Assembly: GCF_000238295.3 (NCBI RefSeq)
Contig: NZ_AHCD03000034.1
Location: 1-64,000 of the forward strand
Reading direction: 5' to 3'
From: Pseudoalteromonas rubra
GTDB lineage: Bacteria; Pseudomonadota; Gammaproteobacteria; Enterobacterales; Alteromonadaceae
DNA: 64,000 nt
A model generated the notes under the pieces. That model saw nothing but the letters and a program-made list of their open reading frames with translations. It had not been told where the DNA came from and searched no databases. Of the stretch, positions 26,101 through 34,189 are shown one piece after another; within the stretch, counting starts at the first letter, position 1; every line of letters begins with the position of its first letter. The translations under genes were made by a program, and so were the position numbers.

Positions 26101-27429
26101 GACATGGGGCTGGGCAAAACTCTACAGGCACTGGCTGTGATCTTAGCACGCGCCAGTGAAGGGCCTGCGCTTATCATCGCACCGACCTCTGTGTGCTTCA
26201 ACTGGCAACAGGAAGCGAGCAAATTTGCACCGGCATTAAACATGACCTTATTCAGTGATCACAGTAATGCGCACGAGCGCGAGCAGCTATTAACTCAGGC
26301 TGGCCCGTTTGATTGTGTGGTGATCAGTTATGGCCTGCTGCAACGCCAGGCTGAGCTGCTTAAAGCAAAACACTGGCACACCATTATCGCCGATGAAGCG
26401 CAGGCGCTTAAAAACCCGCTGGCTAAACGGACCGTGGCCGCTTGTGCACTTAAAGGCGAATTTAAAATGATCACCACAGGCACGCCCATAGAAAACAATC
26501 TGACCGAACTGTGGTCGCTGTTCCGTTTCGTCAACCCGGGCTTACTTGGTAACCTGAAGCGTTTTAATGCGCGCTTTGCTCAGCCAATGGAAAATGCCGT
26601 TCAAGACAAGCTGGCGGCACATAAAGCACGTCAAAGCCTCAAACAATTAGTGAAGCCCTTTATTCTGCGTCGCCTGAAAAGTCAGGTGCTCACCGAACTG
26701 CCAGAGAAAACGGAAATCAACCTCACCGTTTCGCTCAGTGAGGACGAAATGAATTTTTATGAGGCGCTACGACAACATGCCATTGACCAGATCATGGAAT
26801 CGTCCAGCACCAGTTCGGCGGCAGAGCAACGCATCAGAATGCTGGCGGAGCTCACCAAGTTACGTCAGGCCTGCTGCCATCCGAAATTGGTCATGGCTGA
26901 AAGCACTTTGCCAAGCAGCAAGCTCGAAGCACTCAGTGAGCTACTTAATGAATTACGGCAAAACAATCATAAAGCACTGATCTTCAGCCAATTCGTGGGT
27001 CACCTACAGATTATTAAAAACCTCCTTGAGCAAAGTAACGTGCCATATCAGTACCTGGATGGCAGTACCCCAGCTGCACAACGTCAGGAACGCGTCAACG
27101 CCTTCCAGCATGGCAATGGCGAAGTGTTTTTGATCAGTCTCAAAGCCGGTGGTTCAGGTTTGAATCTCACCGCAGCAGATTATGTGATCCATATGGATCC
27201 CTGGTGGAACCCGGCGGTTGAAGCACAGGCATCAGATCGGGCCCACCGAATGGGTCAGCAGCGCCCGGTGACCATATATCGCCTTATTGCCAAGAACACC
27301 ATAGAAGAAAAAATCGTCGCACTGCACCAGCACAAGCGAGATTTGGCTGACCAATTATTGGCTGGCAACGAACAGGCCAACAAGCTGTCGGTTGAGGACA
27401 TGCTCAACTTACTCAAAGAAACCTTTTAA
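23194..27429 (+). CDS. SNF2-family DEAD/DEAH-box helicase, very large
   Basis: The 1411-residue protein ends in a complete SNF2 motor: motif I DDMGLGKTLQ near residue 969, motif II DEAQ near 1064, GTPIENNLTELWSLF, and the helicase-C lobe with LIFSQFVGHL and the final SDRAHRMGQ motif VI near 1350. The first roughly 550 residues are predicted mainly helical and repeat-like (TPR-type character), then comes a bacterial SNF2-associated region (about 560-930). No SWIM zinc motif is seen at the N-terminus, where many bacterial relatives have one. It probably remodels nucleoprotein or RNA polymerase complexes; the role is unproven. It is a single-gene unit. Confidence 0.9.
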   Translation: MHFTPFSQTHITELLTRYAQLPAEQQIMLEVLALIGKPVAISRLKRLLKLLVETQIHDIPALSQGMVPEQRSALSEAGLLISNQEGLRVQPLIEISLCHNALRQDRFISTLNCAEQVVPVVNLYEWERDFSDEQRFIRDLLILGQYDKAIALLSFHKNPQHLDHHTNQVLVNTLFFPADVDHLAELPPQLLYQACSTLIHSLKSDCQNNFAAFQLIKQLCERQPNNQTLHCLLAEQYLYRAQLDQSVAILGNDSSCYALQLRAMVAMCSGEQQSAYALFEQAMVAKNKLARRKQQYLAGLPGLFHKLTMLVQASQGQPQLFKSVRQLVQAESADKKAPGLNYVLLSLVEYLAECLSSGQKFVNQYQEYEAFGEAKPYDYALLQILTALATHWTGGQLQAQQLTRLSEACNTFSAIQQPLFACMGADLLVLHQAPVPPLPQRLVVNFAKLVEQKSDWELALEKLQSLASTPSSNADKSSQTHRLVWQLEQSRFELSLKPREQKLGKQGWSKGRNVALKRLVDERESFDYLSDKDKEIIAAIRVYENHGYYGGRTFELEGANALSAASGAHNLYLGDDFSREIELTEYPAELQIRDNGDELMMSIPNLPQGIDYRLQLEERARQSEYAFFPLQDYRYGFTLFTRQHLQVAEIIGESGLIVPKAAKPKLLESITAIAPLLNIQSDLDGVETGLTTVKPANELVINITPYQGGLEFHCVSMPFGDKGPMLHPGIGSPNLTTEIEHKRVATQRDLAQEQRWLELLDEHCPAFLAMSDNRLQLDDLEMALEALEQIERCVVSNIPGFTLRLRWPRGKKFRLSKPLESQHLALAMSKQNQWFDVTGELQVDDTQVVELKKLLNLMATSHGRFVSLDGEQILALSQDLRNQLAQLDTVTDQGQFHPLASGQVAEATTGMRMKTLPAWEEQSKKMYQANALTLSVPPTLQAQLRDYQLAGFDWAMRLAHWGGGACLADDMGLGKTLQALAVILARASEGPALIIAPTSVCFNWQQEASKFAPALNMTLFSDHSNAHEREQLLTQAGPFDCVVISYGLLQRQAELLKAKHWHTIIADEAQALKNPLAKRTVAACALKGEFKMITTGTPIENNLTELWSLFRFVNPGLLGNLKRFNARFAQPMENAVQDKLAAHKARQSLKQLVKPFILRRLKSQVLTELPEKTEINLTVSLSEDEMNFYEALRQHAIDQIMESSSTSSAAEQRIRMLAELTKLRQACCHPKLVMAESTLPSSKLEALSELLNELRQNNHKALIFSQFVGHLQIIKNLLEQSNVPYQYLDGSTPAAQRQERVNAFQHGNGEVFLISLKAGGSGLNLTAADYVIHMDPWWNPAVEAQASDRAHRMGQQRPVTIYRLIAKNTIEEKIVALHQHKRDLADQLLAGNEQANKLSVEDMLNLLKETF

Positions 27430-27433
27430 GCGC

Positions 27434-27453
27434 TGGCCACTGTCATGTGGCCA
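27434..27453. other. Hairpin after the SNF2 gene
   Basis: TGGCCAC and GTGGCCA arms with a 6-base loop lie between convergent genes. There is no clear T tract, so termination here is only possible. Confidence 0.4.
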
Positions 27454-27463
27454 ACGTCCGATA

Positions 27464-27949
27464 TCAATGGTGATGGTGGCTGAGCAACGGCTGAGAAGAA
27501 AACTGATGCAATACCAGTTGAGGCTCAGCCAGATCGACAAACACCGACCCCATCACGGTATTGCCTTGCCAGGTCCAGTTCTCATGTTGATGGCTGTTTA
27601 ACGATACCGCAATCTGGTTGACACCGGCCTTAAACCAACTGGCAGGCAAGTGAACGTATTGACCATATACACGCATTTTTTTCTCACCATTAATGAACAA
27701 ATGGGCATGACCTGCCAGCCGCTGTTGCGCATTTTCCACCACGGCGGGCGAATTCAGCACATAGTTGGCGATGTCAATTGTCAGGTTAAGACCGTCGGTT
27801 TCATCCCGTACCAGGGTCAGCGCAACCCGAGGCAACAGGCTTTGTTGCTTGATCTCCAGGCTTTTGTGCTGGTGAATGGCTTTGTCAGCCTGGGCCGTCA
27901 TAGTGATGAAAAACATGTTCGCAGCAATTAATATCGCTATTAATTTCAT
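27464..27949 (-). CDS. Exported His-rich protein, partner of the YHYH lipoprotein
   Basis: A 161-residue exported protein with a signal peptide (MKLIAILIAANMFFITMTAQA) and no recognised domain. The mature part looks like a single beta-sandwich and holds many histidines, ending in SHHHH. GGAGTAATATA before the ATG at 27949 is a strong ribosome site. It begins 10 bp after the stop of the YHYH lipoprotein gene, so the two are surely cotranscribed and probably act together outside the inner membrane. A metal-related role is suggested only by composition. Confidence 0.75.
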   Translation of the reverse strand: MKLIAILIAANMFFITMTAQADKAIHQHKSLEIKQQSLLPRVALTLVRDETDGLNLTIDIANYVLNSPAVVENAQQRLAGHAHLFINGEKKMRVYGQYVHLPASWFKAGVNQIAVSLNSHQHENWTWQGNTVMGSVFVDLAEPQLVLHQFSSQPLLSHHHH

Positions 27950-27959
27950 TATATTACTC

Positions 27960-29459
27960 CTATTCACGGCCCGGACCACCAGGCCTTATGCCACCACAAC
28001 TGGTCAGTGCGTTACTTTGTAATTCACCGGCAAACCTGTCACCTATGGTATATGGGAATGTAGGAATGAGCTTGCCGTTATCATCCCGGGCAGTCACATG
28101 ATAGTGATAGCCCCGCTGCTCATCATAATGACCATTATACTGATCAAGATAATTGCCGCCCTGTGCAGTCAGTGCGTTGTTCCAGTAAAAGTCTTCTTTG
28201 AAGTAGCCATTTTCAGCAATCAGCTCATTACGTGATAAGGTGCGTACCACAGTGTCAAAGCCTGGCCCACTGGAAACATTGCGTGTTCCCTGACTGACAT
28301 CATATTGGTCATTCAGCACACAGCTTCGTGCACCATCGCTACACCCGGTCGGCGCACTGGCGCGATAATCGCGGACTTCCCAACTACTGATAGCCAACTC
28401 CCCTTGTGACTCCCAGGGACCATATATGGCGTAACCATCTGCAGCATATCCATAAACAGGTGAGTGCCCGGTTCCTGTATCACCAACCATCTTAGCCAGA
28501 CAAGAGGAATAATAATGGTGGTGATAATCGCCTTGTGCAGCGTGACCGCCACACACATCCACGTCATATTGTTCAGCAACCGGTGCCAGCGTTTGCCATA
28601 TCCTTTCGTTGTTGTAACTCTGACCATCACCCCAGTTATATACTGAGGTCCCATTGACCCAGAAGCCGACTGTCCCTAACCCCGTTTCACAGGTGTCTGT
28701 ATTCTGTGTGGGCTGATTGGGAAATGTACCGGTTCTATCCATCACTTCTGGACAGACCGGTCCGGGCGGCCAGTAACCCTGACCGGCATCCAGTGCACAG
28801 CTACTGTTGCTGTTGTAGCCAATATCCTGGCCGAACTCGATCACATCACCAAGCGCGACTTGCGGCGAACCTGTGGCAAAATCTGATGCGGCTCTGGGCC
28901 GGGAGGATAAGCTCGACAGCATTTCCTCATCGACCACCACCTGATAATCTGGCATGCCCGATGCCGTCACCACCGTATACTGTTGCCCGGATTGCTCCAG
29001 CGCACTCACCGCCTGTACATTGACCTGAGCAAGCTGACCAGCTTCATCCAGCATAATGGCGGCAGTAGCACCATCTGAGTTAAGGATCCAGCCAGCCAGC
29101 GTGTCGTTTTGGTCCGGGCTATCCGGTGTTTCCTCACTGCCGCCCTCATCATCGTCAGGCTCTGTATCCGAATCCCCCTCATCTTCATCCCCAGGATCAG
29201 GCGCTGTGTCACCCTCACCTGCCGTCGAGTCCGTGTCGGCGTTGTCTGTATCTGAGTCCGAATTATCCGAAGCCGTATCAGCATCCGCATTTGACTGGCT
29301 GGTGTTTGCTTCATCAACCGCGCTTGATTGAGTACTCTGACTGGTGCCCGTAGTCGTCTCTGAACCTCCAGAGCCGCATGCACCAAGCAGCGTGGCAGTG
29401 ATAATCGCGGTCAGTATATTCAGTGTGCCGGGTTGTTTTATTGTGTTCTTTGATCCCAT
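27960..29459 (-). CDS. YHYH domain lipoprotein with long acidic linker
   Basis: This 499-residue lipoprotein has a lipobox LLGACG with Cys28. Residues about 35-115 are an Asp/Ser/Thr/Glu-rich low-complexity linker that could bind calcium or hold the protein off the membrane. The rest is a YHYH domain: GDYHHHYYSSC, PVYGYAADGYAIYGPW and GYHYHVTARDDNG are the characteristic stretches. YHYH proteins are secreted and widely distributed in marine bacteria; their function is unsettled. The gene precedes the exported His-rich protein gene by 10 bp and is divergent from feoA. Confidence 0.85.
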   Translation of the reverse strand: MGSKNTIKQPGTLNILTAIITATLLGACGSGGSETTTGTSQSTQSSAVDEANTSQSNADADTASDNSDSDTDNADTDSTAGEGDTAPDPGDEDEGDSDTEPDDDEGGSEETPDSPDQNDTLAGWILNSDGATAAIMLDEAGQLAQVNVQAVSALEQSGQQYTVVTASGMPDYQVVVDEEMLSSLSSRPRAASDFATGSPQVALGDVIEFGQDIGYNSNSSCALDAGQGYWPPGPVCPEVMDRTGTFPNQPTQNTDTCETGLGTVGFWVNGTSVYNWGDGQSYNNERIWQTLAPVAEQYDVDVCGGHAAQGDYHHHYYSSCLAKMVGDTGTGHSPVYGYAADGYAIYGPWESQGELAISSWEVRDYRASAPTGCSDGARSCVLNDQYDVSQGTRNVSSGPGFDTVVRTLSRNELIAENGYFKEDFYWNNALTAQGGNYLDQYNGHYDEQRGYHYHVTARDDNGKLIPTFPYTIGDRFAGELQSNALTSCGGIRPGGPGRE

Positions 29460-29476
29460 TGCCTGTCTCCGTTGCT

Positions 29477-29502
29477 GTTAGGCCTGTGATCATCAGCCTA
29501 AC
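29477..29502. promoter_or_regulatory. Inverted repeat between the YHYH gene and feoA
   Basis: GTTAGGC and GCCTAAC arms are separated by 12 bases, just upstream of the YHYH lipoprotein start. It could be an operator or a 5' hairpin. No match to a known site is claimed. Confidence 0.3.
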
Positions 29503-29728
29503 GAGACAATGTGCAAACAGATGGCAAACAATGTGCAAAGAGTATGAAGTGCCCTCCAACACTCTGGTGACATTCACTTAATACACGTAACCATATAAAA
29601 TATATAGATTTATCAACCTAAGAAATAACGCATCTCTTTTGCCGCACTCGCTTGTTTATGACATTTAAGTTGCGGTACCATGCCAACCTAATAATAAATA
29701 ATTCCTATCTAGGTTTGTATTACGCCCT

Positions 29729-29953
29729 ATGACACTTGCAGACTTACAACCAAACGATTCAGCGATTATCGCAGGCATTGCTCACCCTGATGCCGCCCTG
29801 ATCAGCCGCGTAATGGCACTGGGCCTGATCCCCGGAGAGACGATCACCATCTTAAATGTCGCGCCGCTGGGCTGCCCCATTCAGACCCAGGTTGGCAATA
29901 CCTATATCAGTATCCGTAAAACTGATGCGCGTTTTATCCAGCTAAGCCGCTAA
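29729..29953 (+). CDS. feoA: Ferrous iron transport protein A
   Basis: This 74-residue SH3-like cytoplasmic protein partners with FeoB. The fold is recognisable from the RVMALGLIPGETITIL stretch and the final RKTDARFIQL. It lies 19 bp upstream of feoB. Upstream, AACCTA and TAGGTT arms flank a 19-bp AT-rich core (about 29685-29716) that could overlap a Fur-controlled promoter, but it does not match the Fur consensus well. Confidence 0.92.
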   Translation: MTLADLQPNDSAIIAGIAHPDAALISRVMALGLIPGETITILNVAPLGCPIQTQVGNTYISIRKTDARFIQLSR

Positions 29954-29972
29954 CTTCAAGGAGTAAGATAAC

Positions 29973-32057
29973 GTGAGATTCGCCCTCGTTGGCAACCCCA
30001 ACTGTGGTAAAACCACCCTGTTTAACCGCCTTACGGGTGCCAGACAAAAAGTCGGCAACTGGCCCGGCGTCACTGTAGAGCGCAAAAGTGGCGAGCTAAG
30101 TTTACCAGGTCAGCAAGTTGAGTTAATCGATTTGCCGGGCCTGTACAGCATGGCCCAAATTGACCCGGGTCAGGATGAACAAATTGCCATTGACTATATT
30201 CGCGCTCAGGATGCCGACCTGATCATCAACGTGATCGACTGCGCTAACCTCGAACGCAACCTGGTTCTGACAACACAAATGCAGGAAACGGGTACCCCTC
30301 TTATCGTGGTTGCCAACATGACTGATGTGGCGCACCAGCAAGGCAAGGAGTTAGATCTGGACCTGTTAGCGCAGCGTCTTGGTGTCCCTGTCATCGCCAT
30401 GGTCGGCTCGACTGGTCAGGGGCTCGCTCAACTGACAGATGCATTGAGTGAGCACTGCACAAGCAAGCCCCCACAAAGGCGCAATCGACACACTCCTGAG
30501 CCTGATCTAAGCAATGAAGACACCGTTAAGCGCTTTCAAAACGTCAAAACGCTCAGCAATGGCGTCAGTATCATGTCGAAAACACGCTCTAACTTCACCA
30601 CCTCGCTTGATAAACTGGTGCTAAACCGCTGGCTTGGGGTGCCGATTTTCCTGTTTATGATGTACCTGATGTTCACGATAGCGGTCAACTTCGGCGCCGT
30701 CTTTATTGATTTCTTCGACATTCTGGTCGGCGCTATTTTTATTGACGGGACTAAGCTGCTGCTGGCCAATCTCGGAGCCCCCCAATGGTTGGGCGTCCTG
30801 TTAGGGGATGGCTTTGGGGCTGGCTTACAGCTGGTTGCGACCTTTATTCCTGTTATCGCCGTCTTGTATTTTTGTTTGTCGATCCTTGAAGACAGTGGTT
30901 ATCTGTCACGTGCCGCCTTTGTGATCGACCGTCTGATGTCCTCCATCGGATTGCCCGGCAACGCGTTTGTCCCGCTGATCGTAGGCTTCGGCTGTAACGT
31001 CCCTGCTGTCATGAGTGCCCGTACCATGAGCCGCGAGTCGGATCGCCTGCTCACAGTGATCATGGCGCCCTTTATGTCCTGTGGCGCACGATTAACCGTA
31101 TACGCCTTATTCGCTGCGGCCTTTTTCCCGGTGAACGGTGCCAACATCGTATTTGCCTTGTATGTGTTTGGTATTTTGGTGGCTGTGGGTACCGGTTACC
31201 TGTTCAGAAAACGTGTGTTTAAACAAGAAAAAATCCCCTCTTTTGTTGAAATGCCAGCCTATCATCTGCCCGTCTGGCGTAACCTGGTTATGACCACCTG
31301 GCAGCGTTTACGTAGCTTTATCACCCGTGCCGGGAAAACCATCGTATTTGTGGTTACTCTGCTGAGCATGATCAATTCCATCGGCACAGATGGCAGCTTT
31401 GGTCATGAAAACAGCGAGGCGTCTTTACTGTCTAAAGCCGCGCAGGTTGTGACACCTGTGTTCGCACCGCTGGGTATCGCAGAAGATAACTGGCCAGCAA
31501 CGGTTGGGATAGTCACGGGCCTGTTCGCCAAAGAAGCCATTGTGGGCACTATGGATGCCTTGTATGTGGGCGCGCAGGAACAAACCGGTGAGTGGTCTCT
31601 CAAAGATGCTACAAATGAAGCGATCATGACCTTATGGGACAACTCTGTTGATTTACTCAACAACCTGGGTGATCCACTGGGCCTGGGTGCCGTTGAAGAA
31701 GGCGGCGACGCAGGGAACGAGTTACTCAGTGCCATGGCTGCTCAATTCAATGGCCAGCTCGGGGCGTTTGCCTATCTGGTACTGATCTTACTTTATACCC
31801 CGTGCGTGGCGGTATTGGGGGCCATTAAGCGTGAATCGGGCACTGTGTGGATGTGGGTCGTCATCGGCTGGACAACCTCCATTGCCTATATTCTGGCGAC
31901 ACTGGTTTATCAAATCGGGCAACTTGGCACAAACGGGGCGTCGGCAATGATGTGGATAGTCCTGATGCTGGCGGCCTTGTTTGCCTGGTGGCTGATACTC
32001 GGACGCCTGAGCAAACATCTTCATGCTGTTCCGACTTATAAGATTGAATTAAGCTAA
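29973..32057 (+). CDS. feoB: Ferrous iron transporter B
   Basis: This 694-residue inner-membrane iron(II) transporter has an N-terminal GTPase domain with G1 GNPNCGKTT (7-15), G3 DLPG (53-56) and G4 NMTD (115-118). The helical membrane domain carries two Gate regions (GFGCNVPAVM and the later LLYTPCVAVL). It is shorter than the 773-residue E. coli protein because the linker and C-terminus are reduced. It starts with GTG after AAGGAGTAAGATAAC. No feoC follows. A hairpin terminator is at 32070-32092. Confidence 0.94.
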   Translation: MRFALVGNPNCGKTTLFNRLTGARQKVGNWPGVTVERKSGELSLPGQQVELIDLPGLYSMAQIDPGQDEQIAIDYIRAQDADLIINVIDCANLERNLVLTTQMQETGTPLIVVANMTDVAHQQGKELDLDLLAQRLGVPVIAMVGSTGQGLAQLTDALSEHCTSKPPQRRNRHTPEPDLSNEDTVKRFQNVKTLSNGVSIMSKTRSNFTTSLDKLVLNRWLGVPIFLFMMYLMFTIAVNFGAVFIDFFDILVGAIFIDGTKLLLANLGAPQWLGVLLGDGFGAGLQLVATFIPVIAVLYFCLSILEDSGYLSRAAFVIDRLMSSIGLPGNAFVPLIVGFGCNVPAVMSARTMSRESDRLLTVIMAPFMSCGARLTVYALFAAAFFPVNGANIVFALYVFGILVAVGTGYLFRKRVFKQEKIPSFVEMPAYHLPVWRNLVMTTWQRLRSFITRAGKTIVFVVTLLSMINSIGTDGSFGHENSEASLLSKAAQVVTPVFAPLGIAEDNWPATVGIVTGLFAKEAIVGTMDALYVGAQEQTGEWSLKDATNEAIMTLWDNSVDLLNNLGDPLGLGAVEEGGDAGNELLSAMAAQFNGQLGAFAYLVLILLYTPCVAVLGAIKRESGTVWMWVVIGWTTSIAYILATLVYQIGQLGTNGASAMMWIVLMLAALFAWWLILGRLSKHLHAVPTYKIELS

Positions 32058-32069
32058 GGTTGAAACAAA

Positions 32070-32092
32070 ACGGGAGCCACTGGCTCCCGTTG
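32070..32092. terminator. Hairpin terminator between feoB and a convergent gene
   Basis: ACGGGAGCC and GGCTCCCGT arms with a 4-base loop form a perfect strong stem. The T tract is short (TTGCTT), so efficiency is uncertain. It lies between the convergent feoB and zinc-ribbon genes. Confidence 0.65.
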
Positions 32093-32093
32093 C

Positions 32094-32390
32094 TTACTCT
32101 GCTTGTTCTGGTTTGACTTTCACCAACCCTAAACGTATGGCCGCAAAGTAAAGGCCTTCTGCAGCCAGGACAGTCGGTAAAACCACCTTGACCCAGTAAC
32201 CTTCTGACCCGTAAAAGTACCACAAAATGGCACTGATCACTGCCAGCAGGATACCCGCAACAAGCCCCGCACTCACCAGACTCAGTGCAATCGGTGCTTT
32301 GCAGCTACCGCATTTTAACTTGAATGGATTCGGGGTATTCAATACCGACATAAAAGAAATATCCCTGTCACATTTACCACATTTACTCAT
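32094..32390 (-). CDS. Zinc-ribbon small membrane protein
   Basis: A 98-residue protein with two CxxC pairs (CGKC at residues 4-7, CGSC at about 27-30), forming a zinc-ribbon-like head, followed by two transmembrane helices. The combination suggests a membrane-anchored zinc-binding protein; no specific function is known. It follows a second small membrane protein gene by 23 bp on the same strand. Confidence 0.7.
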   Translation of the reverse strand: MSKCGKCDRDISFMSVLNTPNPFKLKCGSCKAPIALSLVSAGLVAGILLAVISAILWYFYGSEGYWVKVVLPTVLAAEGLYFAAIRLGLVKVKPEQAE

Positions 32391-32413
32391 ACTATTACTC
32401 TGTATATTAGGTT

Positions 32414-32785
32414 TTACTGTTCAAAATACTGTTTTGCGTCACTGGCGTACAACACCCACATCGCTAACGCGGGATAGATAAACAAATCCGCCAGCGCCCA
32501 CAGGGGCATCTCGTCCTCAGCTGCAAGCAGCAAGTCGGCGCCCTGCACAAAGACACAAATCCACACGGTATAAAAAAAGAACTTTCGTCCGCTGGGCTTT
32601 TTCTTTGCTATGTGCCACATCGCCACAAACTGGATAAAAACCATGGCTAACCAGAACAGCATCAGGATCATGGCTTCCGACGCCTGCTCAGATATCAGGT
32701 ACCCCAATACAGAAGTGGCTAGCGGCCAAAGGCCATAGCCGACAAAACACACCAACACGGTGATCAACACCACAAAAGGGATCAT
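32414..32785 (-). CDS. Four-helix inner-membrane protein, hypothetical
   Basis: A 123-residue, strongly hydrophobic protein with four predicted transmembrane helices and a basic loop (AKKKPSGRK) after the second. I do not recognise the family. AAGAAGGTATTT upstream gives a plausible ribosome site. It probably forms a two-gene operon with the zinc-ribbon protein downstream. Confidence 0.65.
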   Translation of the reverse strand: MIPFVVLITVLVCFVGYGLWPLATSVLGYLISEQASEAMILMLFWLAMVFIQFVAMWHIAKKKPSGRKFFFYTVWICVFVQGADLLLAAEDEMPLWALADLFIYPALAMWVLYASDAKQYFEQ

Positions 32786-32823
32786 AAATACCTTCTTTTT
32801 ATCGACTCAGGAGCGAGCCGGAT

Positions 32824-32884
32824 TACGCGACATAGTTGCCAAGCAGGTAGCTATGCTCGGCCAGCCCATTAAAATGGTCGCGTA
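32824..32884. promoter_or_regulatory. Interrupted inverted repeat in a 300-bp divergent region
   Basis: TACGCGAC (32824-32831) and GTCGCGTA (32877-32884) are perfect 8-bp arms 45 bp apart. A second, inner pair (CATAG and CTATG) lies between them. The gap from 32786 to 33085 otherwise shows no gene, so this is the main structure in the divergent promoter region. Confidence 0.35.
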
Positions 32885-33085
32885 GTGTACAATATTGCGA
32901 AAAAAGAAAGAACCACTGGTTTACACTCTTATACATTTTGCACAGTGCCCCCCTCTGACTTTCCTCTTCCATTTACTTTTCACCAAAGCATGTTAGCCTA
33001 GTCCCGCTTTTGCGCCCTAATAATGAAACTAATCCGCATTGGCTGTTTCCATGCAAGGAAAACCCTAACTAAACAAGGATCATAA

Positions 33086-34018
33086 ATGAACATGAAACCC
33101 CTTCTGCTCAGTGCCATGCTGGTAATGAGCAACACCGGCTATGCTGCTGATCTCAGTGAAACCTACCCGGTGACCAGTACCACTTACCTGTCTGATGGCA
33201 CCCCTGTTAGCATGCCCTTTCACGTTAAAGGTGAAGCCACCAGTGCCGTCGTCGGCTTAATTGATGCTAATGTTGCACAGTTCTTTTTATGGAACTGGCA
33301 ATGGGAGCCTGTCAGGCTGCATTGTGAAGGATCTGCTTCAAAAGGCATTGGTGCACTGTATACACAAAAAATCACCACCAGCCCTGCAGGTGCGTATAAC
33401 GAGACGATATCAAGCTTTTATGTTAAACGCCGTGGCAGCACTGACCCGGATTTACCCTGCCCGGGAGATATGACCCTTGCCAGTGCACAGCTGGATTTCA
33501 CTGGTAAAGTGCTCGCAGCGCTGGCAGCAGCAAACGCGGAGCAACAAGCGGCCGGCAAACCACATAACTATGCCCTTTACAATCAACACCTGATGCTCGA
33601 CAACCCCATTGCAATCAAAGCGGGTCGTGAAATCTGGGGTTACCCCAAGCAAGCAGCTGATGTGTCGATTAATATTACGCCTGACCAGCATGAGTTAACT
33701 CTGGCCAACCACTATACCGGAAAAGCTATGCTGGATGTCTCCTACACGCGCCAGATCGGGGTCAACCTGCCACTCCACTCTGTCGGCGACAATGTACTCC
33801 CAGACTATCTGCTACCTGATTTCAGTAAAGTGCCTCAATTAAGCGGCGTGTTATCGAGCGACAGTGGCTGGATGATGCCATTTGTGGGTGAGTTTACAAT
33901 TCATTCGCGTGCCAGTCTGACGACTTTTTTCCTCGCTGAAAGTGACTTTACCCCTATTGCTGTCCTTGAGTTTCCTGACGTCACAGGCGTAGCCATGCCC
34001 TTGTACGGCCGGGAATAA
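33086..34018 (+). CDS. Exported acetoacetate decarboxylase-like protein
   Basis: The 310-residue protein has a signal peptide (cleavage near GYAA) and an acetoacetate decarboxylase superfamily domain. The key stretch AGREIWGYPKQAAD places the Schiff-base lysine equivalent at Lys188. The following residue is Gln189, whereas classical clostridial decarboxylase has a second Lys (Lys116) that lowers the pKa of the first. Export and the Gln suggest a different reaction, perhaps an aldolase or hydrolase-dehydratase as in other superfamily members. ACAAGGATCATAA precedes the ATG. It stands alone. Confidence 0.82.
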   Translation: MNMKPLLLSAMLVMSNTGYAADLSETYPVTSTTYLSDGTPVSMPFHVKGEATSAVVGLIDANVAQFFLWNWQWEPVRLHCEGSASKGIGALYTQKITTSPAGAYNETISSFYVKRRGSTDPDLPCPGDMTLASAQLDFTGKVLAALAAANAEQQAAGKPHNYALYNQHLMLDNPIAIKAGREIWGYPKQAADVSINITPDQHELTLANHYTGKAMLDVSYTRQIGVNLPLHSVGDNVLPDYLLPDFSKVPQLSGVLSSDSGWMMPFVGEFTIHSRASLTTFFLAESDFTPIAVLEFPDVTGVAMPLYGRE

Positions 34019-34075
34019 CCTCTGAGCCCCGTCAGAGCACATAATCAATTACAGGTTATATGCACTGGCGTGGTA

Positions 34076-34127
34076 AGGGCTGTGTGAATGAAATGCTGAA
34101 CATGTATATCTTTATCATCACAGCCCT
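34076..34127. other. Stem with 9-bp arms between convergent genes
   Basis: AGGGCTGTG (34076-34084) and CACAGCCCT (34119-34127) are perfect inverted arms around a 34-base loop, downstream of both neighbouring genes. It may protect or end their mRNAs. Confidence 0.4.
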
Positions 34128-34189
34128 GAGTACAAGATTGCCCACCTACTCAACCTATATGCGCCCGGGCCATGGTGAGAACGTATCGT

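Noticed and set aside
29056..29386. Ser- and Arg-rich frames opposite or out of frame with the acidic linker of the YHYH protein
   Set aside because: They are by-products of the repetitive Asp/Ser codons in the real gene.
29660..29728. Fur box before feoA
   Set aside because: The AT-rich stretch with AACCTA/TAGGTT arms does not fit the Fur consensus well enough to be called, although iron control is expected.
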